This document shows, one piece after another, positions 17,347 through 25,728 of a DNA stretch of 44,429 bases (positions are counted from its first letter, which is position 1; every line of letters starts with the position of its first letter). Below the pieces are notes generated by a model, which searched no databases, was not told where the DNA came from, and worked only from the letters and a program-made list of their open reading frames with translations. This DNA comes from Deltaproteobacteria bacterium (GTDB lineage: Bacteria > Desulfobacterota > Binatia > UBA9968). The stretch covers positions 1 through 44,429 of the forward strand of contig SHYW01000035.1 of the NCBI GenBank assembly GCA_009692615.1. Reading direction: 5' to 3'. The position numbers and the translations under genes were made by a program.

Positions 17347-17607
17347 TTACTCCAAGGGCTTGATTCGATTGAGTGCACGCCCATTTTCAATGTTTCTCCA
17401 ATTTATCATGAGTTCGAGTCTGTGACGACGAGCCCAATCACGCACAAGTTTCCGAGCCGTCGCGGATGAAAGACTGCCAACAAGCAGTTGGCCGTTAAAG
17501 TTGAACGTGGCCTTCTCTCCCTGAAACTCGACATGAAAGTGCGGAGGATTATGATCTCCGAAATACATCCGAATAATAATTCCAAAAAACGTGGAAATGA
17601 TCGGCAT
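17347..17607 (-). CDS. DUF4160 small protein
   Basis: An 86-residue protein with the DUF4160 pattern: MPIIS.F.GI.IRMYF, then DHNPPHFHVEF, a strand with an N-terminal ATFN, and a C-terminal W..RH..EL..NW segment. The HNPPHFH histidines are the family hallmark. It is the first gene of the pair with DUF2442. Its start lies about 30 bases from the attC-like hairpin at 17638-17702. Function is unknown. Confidence 0.8.
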   Translation of the reverse strand: MPIISTFFGIIIRMYFGDHNPPHFHVEFQGEKATFNFNGQLLVGSLSSATARKLVRDWARRHRLELMINWRNIENGRALNRIKPLE

Positions 17608-17637
17608 GGATTTTTCTTATCAGGTTGGGGCAGTCAT

Positions 17638-17702
17638 GCATAACGGGCTGTGGTTGAGCGGCTGCGCTTTTCAGCGGCCCGCTCCAACCGCGTGTTAGGG
17701 GG
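17638..17702 (-). other. attC-like recombination site (integron cassette hairpin)
   Basis: Read on the minus strand: CCCCCTAAC, spacer, arm GCGGTTGGAGCGG, a loop containing GCTGAAAAGCGCAGC, arm CCGCTCAACC, spacer, GTTATGC. The outer sevenmers fit the RYYYAAC and GTTRRRY cores with one deviation each. The first arm carries one extra G that cannot pair, as in the extrahelical bases of attC. The site lies just downstream of the 178-residue orphan gene on the same strand, where a cassette should have its attC. The inner core is complementary over nine bases to GTTAGGGGG at the other cassette boundary (18265-18273). Confidence 0.6.
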
Positions 17703-17723
17703 CACGCCGCCGCCTTCTCACTT

Positions 17724-18260
17724 CTATCCGCACCCGCAGCGGCCGACGACCCAGCTGCCGCCAGCGACCTTCCATGTCCCGCCTTCTCTATGGAAGGACC
17801 ATTCCCGTGGGTAGTGACGTGGGTTCTGCGAGGTAAGGGTCACGCGAGCCCAGTTGCTATCAGTCCGAACGATCAGCATCGAATCATTCGCCGTCCGTAG
17901 GAATTCTTGCTCGGAGATAGAGGGGTACTCCACAGGATATTCATTCCCACACTGCTGTGAGAACCGAGCTGAATCGAACAAGCTCATGTACAAGTGACTC
18001 TTCTTGTCATCGAGAAACGCCCTGATCATTTTGTACGAGTAATCCGTGTCTGTACAGGTCAGGCCTGCGCCACTAATCTGCCGCAAGAGATCCTTGAGGT
18101 CTTCCTTGAGGATAGCCTCCCTTAGGGCAACAACAGCTCGGCGGATCTGTCGTTCATCGGCGATCGAAAACATCCTTGTGTCTTGTGAGAAAGCTGGTGC
18201 ACTCCATAGGAAAATTGATGCGCTGATAAGCGACAACAATGTCGACACCCCCTTGACCAA
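17724..18260 (-). CDS. Secreted hypothetical protein in a cassette-like segment
   Basis: A 178-residue protein with a clear signal peptide (hydrophobic LLSLISASIFLWSAPAFS, cleavage probably before QDTR). The mature part has no family I recognise. It contains cysteines at TCTD, SQQCGN and the C-terminal GRCGCG, so disulfides are possible. The proposed start is TTG 18260, five bases after the boundary heptamer, as is usual for integron cassettes; no good Shine-Dalgarno is visible. The segment 17644-18272 would be the cassette. No integrase gene is in the window. Confidence 0.6.
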   Translation of the reverse strand: MVKGVSTLLSLISASIFLWSAPAFSQDTRMFSIADERQIRRAVVALREAILKEDLKDLLRQISGAGLTCTDTDYSYKMIRAFLDDKKSHLYMSLFDSARFSQQCGNEYPVEYPSISEQEFLRTANDSMLIVRTDSNWARVTLTSQNPRHYPREWSFHREGGTWKVAGGSWVVGRCGCG

Positions 18261-18273
18261 TGGACCCCCTAAC

Positions 18274-18533
18274 CCGTGAGTAGGTCGGTCGGCCTACTAC
18301 CGAGTCTAGATTTCAATATCATTGCCAGATTTGTATTGTTAAAAAGATGACTTGTCAATTTTTTTCATCTGACAGATTCCGCCGACCAACGTAGACCGGT
18401 ATTTTTTCCGTTAGGGCTGACAATGAATCGTCAGGAAATCACCATCGCAGATTTCGCCTGTTCATGTTGACGAAATCAACGACGCGGTAGTAGAAGAGCG
18501 AGGGAGCATTAATATCTTTATCGGGGACGCTTG
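18274..18533. other. AT-rich gap without a recognised gene
   Basis: It holds a small hairpin AGTAGG/CCTACT next to the cassette boundary (18281-18300), a T-rich stretch near 18340-18365, and a short hairpin GTTGA/TCAAC (18466-18480). A 15-codon open frame at 18423-18470 is too short and lacks a ribosome-binding site. I see no supported gene. Confidence 0.6.
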
Positions 18534-18760
18534 AAATCCCTCGCCGTCAGGCGAAGTGAAGTTCCGTCATGCCGGCGAAGGCCGGCATCCAGGTGACGGG
18601 CGGCGTCCATCATACCGTTGGAAAACGGTATCCAGGTTAAGGGGATGGGGATGGACCCCGGTTTTCACCGGGGTGACGATAGGGCGGGAATGACGGAAGG
18701 AAAGTCGACTTCTAGTCGACAAATTCATAACCCCTAGGCTTGGAAACGAGGGTAGTTCAG
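18534..18760. repeat. Composite intergenic repeat, copy B
   Basis: It has the same layout as 15478-15659: start AAATCCCTCGCC, end GGGTAGTTCAG, palindrome GTCATGCCGGC..GCCGGCAT and the GTCGACTTCTAGTCGAC block. It carries extra internal hairpins (ACCGTTGGAAAACGGT and CCCCGGTTTTCACCGGGG). Related arms, different inserts and equal ends mark it as a mobile or REP-type unit. Confidence 0.75.
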
Positions 18761-18802
18761 TTTGTTTTTCTCGCGTAAGCGAATCTTTTCGGAGATGAAA
18801 CC

Positions 18803-19861
18803 ATGAAACGATCTTTTCCCGTCATCGACTCGGACGGACACATTTTGGAAAAGGATCATGAGCTGCGGGAGTATCTGCCGGCGGAGTTTCGCGCCGTGCC
18901 GGGGAAGCGGGAGTATCCGCTTTTTTCATGGGACGGTTGGGCACGCGGGGCGTTGTCGCCGCACAAGCGCGAACAACCGAGCGTCGAATTGTGGTTGCGC
19001 TTTCTCGATGCCACGGAGATTTCTCTGACGGTGCTTTATCCCAACGAAGGTTTGAATATCGGCTTGCAGCGCGATCGCGATTGGGCGGTTGGGCTGGCGC
19101 GGGCGTACAACGACTGGCTGCATCATGATTTCTTGAGCGTGAGTCCGCGCTTTCAAGGCGTGGCTTTATTGGCGCCGCAGGAGCCGGCCGAAGCGGCGAA
19201 AGAATTGCAGCGCGCGGTGCGCAATCTCGGCATGGTCGCCGGCATGCTGCCTGGCGTGATGAGTCCGATGCGCGGTTTGGGATTATTCGAGTTCGATCCG
19301 ATTTACCGCATGGCCGAGCAATTGGATATTCCTCTCGCCGTGCATAGCGGGCCGGCGGTGGAGTTGGGACTGGATCATGTTCAGTCGTTCGCCGGCGTTT
19401 ATCCGCTGAGCCATCCGTTCGCGCAGATGCAACAGCTGACCAGCATGATGATTTACGGCGTGTTCGAACGGTTTCCCAAGTTGCGCGTAGCATTTCTCGA
19501 ATCGGGTTGTGGCTGGGTGCCGTACATGGCCGACCGATTGGACGAAAGCTGGGAGCATCGGCGCAACCGCTGGCCGCATCCGACGAAGCGTTCGCCGAGC
19601 GAGATCATGAGCGGCGGTAATCTTTTTTACGCCTGCGAGCGCGAAGAGAAAACATTAGCTAACGTCGCCGCGCTGATCGGCGCGGGACAGTTGCTTTGGG
19701 CGTCCGACTTTCCCCACGAGCGGCCATGGGACGAGTTCAGCGGCGATATCGATACATTGGTTAACAGAAAAGATTTGCCGCAGTCGCTACCGCGGAATAT
19801 CCTTTACGACAATCCGCGGCGGTTTTATAAGTTTTCGCCGGAGTCGCTGACGCAAAAGTGA
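18803..19861 (+). CDS. Amidohydrolase 2 family protein (ACMSD-like), first copy
   Basis: A 352-residue TIM-barrel metal-dependent hydrolase or decarboxylase of family PF04909. The N-terminal metal motif IDSDGH (8-13) replaces the classical DxHxH form, as in a common subfamily. Other expected elements are VHSG, the long conserved block from [11 protein letters not shown] through [15 protein letters not shown], and the catalytic aspartate in ASDFPHE. Relatives include ACMSD and gamma-resorcylate decarboxylase; the substrate here is unknown. The ribosome-binding site is GGAG before ATG 18803. It starts a four-gene plus-strand group with an epimerase, a paralogue and a 2-hydroxyacid dehydrogenase. 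Confidence 0.88.
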   Translation: MKRSFPVIDSDGHILEKDHELREYLPAEFRAVPGKREYPLFSWDGWARGALSPHKREQPSVELWLRFLDATEISLTVLYPNEGLNIGLQRDRDWAVGLARAYNDWLHHDFLSVSPRFQGVALLAPQEPAEAAKELQRAVRNLGMVAGMLPGVMSPMRGLGLFEFDPIYRMAEQLDIPLAVHSGPAVELGLDHVQSFAGVYPLSHPFAQMQQLTSMMIYGVFERFPKLRVAFLESGCGWVPYMADRLDESWEHRRNRWPHPTKRSPSEIMSGGNLFYACEREEKTLANVAALIGAGQLLWASDFPHERPWDEFSGDIDTLVNRKDLPQSLPRNILYDNPRRFYKFSPESLTQK

Positions 19862-19901
19862 CGAGTCCACTAACTTCTTACTTAGAAATTACGGAGGACG
19901 A

Positions 19902-20813
19902 ATGAAAGTTCTAATTACCGGCGCCGGTTTGATCGGCACCCACACGGCAAAAGAATTGCTCGATCGCGGCGATGAAGTGACGTTTTTCGATTTCGCGCCG
20001 CGACCGGATTATATCCGTCATGTGACCGGTCGCGATGTGGCGGTGCTGCGCGGCGATATTCGCGATCTGGCGGCGTTGGTCGACGCGTTTCAAACCGCGC
20101 GGCCGGAGTGCGTGATTCATTTAGCCGCCTCGGTGGGCGAAGCGAACATCAACAACGTCTACGCCGGCTTTCAAATCAATCTCGTCGCGGCGATCAACGT
20201 CGCCGAGGCGGTGCGTCTCACCGGCGTGCGCCGGTTGGTTCACGCCAGCACCCAGGCGGTTTATTCCGGTGAAGATCCCAAAGAGTTGCTGCGCGAAGAT
20301 TCACCCATCGACTGCCGCGAGCGGGTTTACAACGCTTCGAAGATCGGCTGCGAGCATGTGCTCAGAACTTACAGCGCGAAACATAAGATTGAGCTAGCGC
20401 TGCTGCGCTTCGCCGGCGTATACGGTTATTACTCCGTCGCCGGCGGACCGGGCGTCGCCGTGCAGCAAGCGGTGTGGGATGCCATGGCGAACAAACCGGT
20501 GACGCTCAATGTCTACGAGACGGTCGACTTTATTTACGCCAAAGATTTGGCCAACGGCATCGCGCTGGCGGTGCACACGTCGCCGTTGCCGCATAACGTT
20601 TATAACTTAGGCAGTGGCAGGCTGACGACGCTTGACGATGTCGAAGCTGCACTCACGGCGATTTTTCCGAGCGTCAACATGAAACGTGGCAAGTTGACGC
20701 CGCCGCGGCCGCGCATGGACATCACGCGGGCGCGCACGGAGTTGGGATTCAATCCCGAGTACAAGTTGGAAGCGGGGCTGCGCGATTACATCGCGGAGCT
20801 GAAGAAGGGATAG
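19902..20813 (+). CDS. NAD-dependent epimerase/dehydratase family protein
   Basis: A 303-residue extended short-chain dehydrogenase. The Rossmann motif [11 protein letters not shown] (6-16), an acidic residue after the second strand (FFDF), and the catalytic Y143xxxK147 (YNASK) with an upstream HAS.Q motif are intact. The sequence is typical of sugar-nucleotide epimerases, but many such proteins act on small hydroxy or keto compounds. It lies between two amidohydrolase paralogues, so a catabolic role is more likely than sugar nucleotide synthesis. The ribosome-binding site is GGAGG, six bases before ATG. Confidence 0.85.
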   Translation: MKVLITGAGLIGTHTAKELLDRGDEVTFFDFAPRPDYIRHVTGRDVAVLRGDIRDLAALVDAFQTARPECVIHLAASVGEANINNVYAGFQINLVAAINVAEAVRLTGVRRLVHASTQAVYSGEDPKELLREDSPIDCRERVYNASKIGCEHVLRTYSAKHKIELALLRFAGVYGYYSVAGGPGVAVQQAVWDAMANKPVTLNVYETVDFIYAKDLANGIALAVHTSPLPHNVYNLGSGRLTTLDDVEAALTAIFPSVNMKRGKLTPPRPRMDITRARTELGFNPEYKLEAGLRDYIAELKKG

Positions 20814-20971
20814 GCGAAGACTTTGGAATCGGAGTATTAACCGCAAAGTACGCAAAGATCGCAAAGTTCGGAAAGAAAATTTCACCATCTAGGTTCCGGG
20901 TCGCTCAGGTAGGGGCGAAAAATGTTTCGCCCTCCGATACACCTTCGCCAGAATTCAAAAGGAGACGCAAC

Positions 20972-22036
20972 GTGAAACGAGCCTTTCCAGTTATCGATGC
21001 CGATGGGCACGTCATTGAAAATATCAAGGAGCTGCGGGCGTTTTTACCGGCGGCTTTTCACAAGGAAGATGGCAAGCGGGAATATGTTTTGTTTCCCCGC
21101 GACGGCTGGATGCGCGGCGCGTTGTCGCCGCGCAAGCGCGAGCATCCGGATGCGAAGCGCTGGATTCACTTTCTCGACAGCTGCGGCATTTCGACTACCG
21201 TGCTCTACACCAGCGCGGGCTTGAGCATCGGCTTGATTCACGATCACGACTGGGCGGTGATCATGGCGCGGGCTTATAACGACTGGCTGCACGAGCACTT
21301 TCTGCGCGTCAATCCGCGCTTCAAAGGCGTGGCGCTGTTGGCGATTCAGGAGCCGGCGGAGGCGGCGAAGGAACTCGAACGCTGCGTGCGCGACCTCGGC
21401 ATGGTCGGCGGCATGTTGGCCGCGGTGATGAATCCCATGCGCGGCTACGGCTTGCCGCAGTTCGATCCGATCTTCGCCGCGGCGGAGCGCTTGAACGTTC
21501 CGCTTGGTGTGCATGCCGGATCGGCGGCGGAGTTGGGCTTGGATCATTTCACCAGTTTCGCCGGCGTCTATCCGCTTAGCCATCCGTTCGCGCAGATGCA
21601 GCAGTTGACCAGCATGATGATTCACGGTGTCTTCGAACGCTTTCCCAAGCTGCGCGTGGCGTTTCTCGAATCGGGCTGCGGTTGGGTGCCCTATTTGATG
21701 GATCGCTTGGAAGAAAGTTTCGAACATCGCTTCAACCGCTGGCCGCACAAGGCGGCGCGATCGCCCAAGGAGATCATGCGCGGCGGCAATCTTTACTATT
21801 CCTGCGAAGTCGGTGAGTCGACCCTCGCCACGGTGGCGGCGTTGATGGGCAGCTCGCAACTGATCTGGCCGTCGGATTTCCCCCATGAGAAGGATTGGCA
21901 TGAATTCTCCGGCGACTTAGATAAGTTCATCAGCCGCGACGATTTGTCGGAGTCGATCACGCGGCAGATTTTGTCGGCGAATCCTTGCCGGTTGTATGGA
22001 TTGTCGGAGAGTGAAATGAAAGTTTCGCTGGCTTGA
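20972..22036 (+). CDS. Amidohydrolase 2 family protein (ACMSD-like), second copy
   Basis: A 354-residue paralogue of the protein at 18803, roughly two-thirds identical by eye along the whole length. The metal motif is IDADGH (8-13), and the block from [11 protein letters not shown] to [10 protein letters not shown] is almost unchanged; the catalytic aspartate lies in PSDFPHE. Differences are concentrated in the first 100 residues and near the C-terminus, consistent with altered substrate choice after duplication. A 158-base gap with a GCAAAG-rich repeat fragment separates it from the epimerase. The ribosome-binding site is AGGAGA before GTG 20972. Confidence 0.88.
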   Translation: MKRAFPVIDADGHVIENIKELRAFLPAAFHKEDGKREYVLFPRDGWMRGALSPRKREHPDAKRWIHFLDSCGISTTVLYTSAGLSIGLIHDHDWAVIMARAYNDWLHEHFLRVNPRFKGVALLAIQEPAEAAKELERCVRDLGMVGGMLAAVMNPMRGYGLPQFDPIFAAAERLNVPLGVHAGSAAELGLDHFTSFAGVYPLSHPFAQMQQLTSMMIHGVFERFPKLRVAFLESGCGWVPYLMDRLEESFEHRFNRWPHKAARSPKEIMRGGNLYYSCEVGESTLATVAALMGSSQLIWPSDFPHEKDWHEFSGDLDKFISRDDLSESITRQILSANPCRLYGLSESEMKVSLA

Positions 22037-22059
22037 ACAGTCACGACCCCCACCTCTTT

Positions 22060-22081
22060 CCTCCCCCGCATGCGGGGGAGG
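22060..22081. repeat. Perfect GC-rich palindrome
   Basis: A 22-base perfect palindrome centred on GCATGC with CCTCCCCC/GGGGGAGG arms. It is extended by pyrimidine/purine tracts (CCCCCACCTC, GAAGGAGGGGG). It lies 24 bases after the second amidohydrolase and may terminate transcription, but no T-run follows. Confidence 0.8.
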
Positions 22082-22157
22082 ATGAAGGAGGGGGATTAGC
22101 CGCGAAGGAAATCGAGATCCCAAAGTAGGGGCCGGTCGTGACCGGCCCGGCCTGGTT

Positions 22158-22297
22158 CGGAATCGGAATATGTCTCGCAAAGACGCCAAGGCCGCAAAGG
22201 TCGGAAAAACGAGAAAATCATTAAGTAAGTATATGAATGTTTTCCTTCCGAACTTTGCGTCTTTGCGCCTTTGCGAGAGGCGTATCCGAATCGGAAA
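22158..22297. repeat. Long imperfect inverted repeat of GCAAAG type
   Basis: The left arm contains CGGAATCGGA, CTCGCAAAGACGCC and GCAAAGGTCGGAAAA. The right arm contains TTCCGAACTTTGCG, CTTTGCGCC, TTTGCGAGAGG and TCCGAATCGG. An AT-rich loop lies between. A related half (GCAAAGTACGCAAAGATCGC) sits at 20844-20863. It is upstream of the hydroxyacid dehydrogenase; the remaining part of this 333-base gap shows no gene. Confidence 0.75.
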
Positions 22298-22369
22298 AGA
22301 CTTGCACGTGGCGCGTAAATTGACAGCTATTGCAGTGCAAAGATCGCAAAAAAAGAGAGGGCGTTTAAA

Positions 22370-23332
22370 ATGAAAATCGCAGTCATCGACGATTACCAAA
22401 ATGCTTTTAGAACTTTAAAATGTTTTCCCAAGCTGGCCGCTCATGAAGTCGTCGTTTACACCGACACGGCGAACGATGTGGCGAGTCTGGCGGAAAAATT
22501 AAAAGATGCCGACGCCGTGGTGTTGACCCAGCAGCGTTCGTATTTTCCGCGCGCGCTAATCGAGAAGCTGCCCAAGTTGAAACTCATCGGTCAAACCGGC
22601 CGGGCGGCGACACATGTCGATTTGAAGGCGTGTACCGAGAAGGGAGTTGTTGTCTCTGCGGGCGGGTCGGGCAATCCCAACGCCACGGCGGAGTTGACTT
22701 GGGGATTGATTCTCTCCTCGTTACGCAATCTACCTTTGGAAGTCACCAGTTTGAAAAATGGCGGCTGGCAATCGACATTGGGCATCGGCGTGAGCGGCAA
22801 GACCATCGGCATTTACGCTTATGGCAAGATCGGCAGCATCGTCGCCGCGGTCGGCAAAGCGTTCGGCGCCCACGTCATTTGCTGGGGGCGGGAAGGTTCG
22901 ACTGGCCGCGCGAAAGCCGCCGGCTTCGAAGTCGCCAACAGCCGCGAGGGCTTCTTTGCCGAAGCGGATATTTTGAGTCTGCACCTGCCGCTCAACAACG
23001 ATACTCGCGGTATTGTCACGGGCGAGGATTTGGCGCGCATGAAACCGACGGCGCGGCTCGTCAACGCCAGCCGCTCCGGCTTGATCGCCAAGGGCGCGTT
23101 GGTCGCCGCGCTCAAAGCGGGGCGACCGGGGTTTGCCGCCGTGGATGTTTACGATAGCGAACCGGTGGGCGCCGATGAGCCATTGATTAAAATGGCCAAC
23201 GTCACTTGCACACCGCACTTGGGTTACGTCACCCGGGAAAGTTACGAGGAATATTATGCGACCGTGGTCGACGATCTGGTGAACTTCGCCGCCGGCAAGC
23301 CGAGCAATGTGTTGAATCCGGTGCGCTGGTAA
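22370..23332 (+). CDS. D-2-hydroxyacid dehydrogenase family protein
   Basis: A 320-residue NAD-dependent 2-hydroxyacid dehydrogenase. The split substrate-binding domain (about 1-105 and 290-320) surrounds a Rossmann domain with GIYAYGKIGSIVA. The catalytic triad is complete: R235 (ASRSG), E264 (DSEPV) and H283 (TPHLGY). The glycine motif ends in A rather than the usual G at one position, which is seen in this subfamily. Likely role: oxidising or reducing a 2-hydroxy/2-keto acid in the pathway of the adjacent amidohydrolases. The start follows a GAGAGGG site. Confidence 0.88.
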   Translation: MKIAVIDDYQNAFRTLKCFPKLAAHEVVVYTDTANDVASLAEKLKDADAVVLTQQRSYFPRALIEKLPKLKLIGQTGRAATHVDLKACTEKGVVVSAGGSGNPNATAELTWGLILSSLRNLPLEVTSLKNGGWQSTLGIGVSGKTIGIYAYGKIGSIVAAVGKAFGAHVICWGREGSTGRAKAAGFEVANSREGFFAEADILSLHLPLNNDTRGIVTGEDLARMKPTARLVNASRSGLIAKGALVAALKAGRPGFAAVDVYDSEPVGADEPLIKMANVTCTPHLGYVTRESYEEYYATVVDDLVNFAAGKPSNVLNPVRW

Positions 23333-23859
23333 GCCAGTGAACGGGTTATTAAAGAGTTTGAATCATCTGTCGGTTGTTGGGTGTCGGGTCCCACCAGATT
23401 CGGAACACTGCATAAGTGAGAGTGAAAGGGACATAGCCCGGATTATTCGCGGTAAAACTGCGATCGAGGTGCAACCCTTCCGGAACGAAGGCAAAACAGT
23501 TGTGCCTTGAAGATGCAAGCGCGGCGAGTTGCGTTGCGCTCAGCAGCGAAAAGGTCAAACATCGTGCCGAGCGCCGACCACACAATCAAACATTCGCGCT
23601 GGTGCCTTCGTTCCTCCAGGGTCACACCTCGATCAGCAGAGTGTCGTCAGGTTTCCTCGTTGCATGAATGATCCGGGATAGATAGTGGGGGGAATCTGCC
23701 GGGAGGAATGGATCGCCAACCCGAGTCGGTACAACGCAGAGACGCCCTACGTTGACCGGCGAGGCAATCCCAATCGGCGCGTTATTCCAGAGTGCCGGAG
23801 CGAGATTAAATAACCGCCAAAGCTATAGATTCACGCATCGACTAGCCGTACAATAAAAC
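23333..23859. other. 527-base gap with no supported gene
   Basis: Two short overlapping open frames exist on the minus strand (23349-23585, 78 codons; 23443-23625, 60 codons). Neither resembles a family I know, and neither has a convincing ribosome-binding site. The 78-codon frame ends in a plausible-looking protein-like stretch (PGYVPFTLTYAVFRIWW), so it may be the remnant of an old gene. The rest shows no structure that I can see. Confidence 0.5.
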
Positions 23860-24648
23860 ATGTCCGCCGGGAATTTTGCCGAGCGTTACGGTCCTTGGGC
23901 GCTGATTACCGGAGCGTCCGCCGGTATCGGCGCCGAGTTCGCGCGCCAGTTGGCCGCTCTTGGCTTGAATCTCGTTTTAGTGGCGCGGCGGCGGGAAAAA
24001 CTGGAAAGCTTGGCGCGCCAACTCGAAGGGCAATTCAAGATTCAAGTTCTCTGCGTCGTCGCCGATCTGTCGCGCCAAGATTTTCTCCCAGCTATCGTTC
24101 ATGCCACCGAGTCGATCGACATCGGCCTGTTGGTCAACAACGCAGGCTTCGGCGTGGCGGGAAATTTCTTGGCCCATGACATCGAACGCGAAATCGCATT
24201 GCTCGACGTCAATTGCCGTGCTCTGATGATTCTCACTCATCGCTTTGGCAACCCCATGGCGCGGCGCAAGAAGGGCGGCATCATCCTGGTCTCGTCGGTG
24301 AGCGCGTTCATCGCGACGCCCTATGAAGGCCACTATGCCGCGAGCAAAGTTTACGAATTATTTTTGGCCGAAGCCTTGGGCTACGAGCTGAAAAAAGACG
24401 GCGTCGACGTGCTCGCTCTTTGTCCCGGTTCGACGGACACGGAGTTTCACGCCATCGCTGGAAGCCCGCCGGTGGCGGCGATGGCGGTCCATCCAGTGGT
24501 CGAGTTGGCGCTGCGCCGCTTGGGCAAAGCGCCGGTGGCGATCCCCGGCTGGCATAATCGCTTGTTGGTGGGAATTTTGAAACTTACGCCGCGCCGGCTG
24601 CATACCTATTTAGCCGGCCGAACCATGGGGCGACTGACGCGGCAATAA
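23860..24648 (+). CDS. Short-chain dehydrogenase/reductase
   Basis: A 262-residue classical SDR. The cofactor motif TGASAGIG (17-24), an arginine pair after the second strand (VARRR, suggesting NADP), NNAG, and the catalytic S/Y159/K163 (YAASK) are all intact. The C-terminal tail is basic and may contact the membrane. The pattern matches SDRs acting on acyl or ketone substrates (DltE/YqjQ type). It precedes the desaturase, so lipid modification is possible but unproven. No strong Shine-Dalgarno is visible. Confidence 0.88.
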   Translation: MSAGNFAERYGPWALITGASAGIGAEFARQLAALGLNLVLVARRREKLESLARQLEGQFKIQVLCVVADLSRQDFLPAIVHATESIDIGLLVNNAGFGVAGNFLAHDIEREIALLDVNCRALMILTHRFGNPMARRKKGGIILVSSVSAFIATPYEGHYAASKVYELFLAEALGYELKKDGVDVLALCPGSTDTEFHAIAGSPPVAAMAVHPVVELALRRLGKAPVAIPGWHNRLLVGILKLTPRRLHTYLAGRTMGRLTRQ

Positions 24649-24698
24649 AGTCTGCGCCAATGACGAATTGACAGATCCAAAAAGTCGGAGGGCAAGTA

Positions 24699-25724
24699 AT
24701 GTCCAGTGTGCTCCTAGCAAATAATAAATCCGTCCGCCCCGCCGGGCTGGCGATCCCGTAGTCGATCAATCTCAGTTTGCTGCTGCTTCATTCCGGCGCC
24801 AATCTTTTTCAGTTTTTCATTTTGCCGCTTTACTTGCTCGACGTGAATCCTTGGTGGGCGCTGACGCTGGTGCCCATCGCGGCCTTGAACAATCCGCTCT
24901 GGGCGTTGATGCATGAGGCGATTCACGACGCATTTCATTCATCGGCGACGATCAACCTCGCCGCCGGACGTTGGCAATCGATTTTGTTCGGCTCGCCGTT
25001 TCAGGTTTTGCGCTTGACCCATTTGTCGCATCATAAGTTCAACCGCTCGCCGCTGGAGAAGGGCACGGAAATGTATGACGGCGCGGCGTCCTCGAAATTT
25101 ATCGCCAGCTGCAAGTACTTTTCTTACATCCTGTGCGGGGTCTATTTGCTCGAAGTTTTCAGCGCCTGGTTGTTCATCCTGCCGAACGGCATGTTTCGCA
25201 AGTTTGGCGCGCGGCTGCTCGAACAGGGCGACCGCCAGGAAAAGTGGCTGGCGGCGAAGTTCCTCGACGACCGGCGTCAGCGTGAAATCCGTTTTGACGG
25301 CTTGGCGATCTTGTTGCTGTTTTGCGCCAGCGCTTACTGCTACCGCGGCCATTGGCCCGCATTCATCGGCATCGTCGCCGTGCGCGCGTTGGTGGTCTCT
25401 TTGATGGACAACATCTATCACTACGGCACGCAGCTAAAAATAACTCTTTCCGGTCATAATCTCGCGCTGCCGCGCTGGCTCGCCTCCTGCGTGCTCAATT
25501 TCAACTATCACCGAATTCATCACACCCATCCCAATGTGCCGTGGACCGGTTTGCCGCTGCTCTATGCCGTGAGCGCCGAACATTGCGATGACAAGTTTTT
25601 TACCGCCATGTTCAACCAGTTTCGCGGTCCGCTTTCCATCGAGCAATTGGCGCCGCCGGCGCGTTTAACCGAAGAGTTGCCGCTTCTCACCGTGGGATTG
25701 GAAGCGGTCCAGACCGAAGGCTAA
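24699..25724 (+). pseudogene. Fatty acid desaturase family protein, interrupted by an in-frame amber codon
   Basis: Membrane di-iron desaturase-like protein of about 341 codons. ATG 24699 has a good ribosome-binding site (GGAGGG) and is in frame with the rest, but codon 21 is TAG (24759-24761). A TGG-to-TAG change would explain it. A downstream TTG at 24777 could restart translation and would lose only 26 residues. The three histidine boxes are intact: H72xxxH76, H108xxHH112 and H271xxHH275, with hydrophobic segments between them. It is unclear whether the gene is dead, restarted, or miscalled. It is four bases upstream of a GT39 gene. Confidence 0.75.
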
Positions 25725-25728
25725 AACC

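Noticed and set aside
18423-18470. A 15-residue open frame ending CSC as a possible peptide precursor
   Set aside because: No ribosome-binding site, no maturation gene nearby and chance length.
18274-18802. An attI site or integrase next to the cassette boundary
   Set aside because: No integrase reading frame exists there, and the hairpin beside the boundary is too short for a full second attC.
23349-23625. Two short minus-strand open frames as genes
   Set aside because: They overlap in different frames, lack family resemblance and have no convincing start signals.
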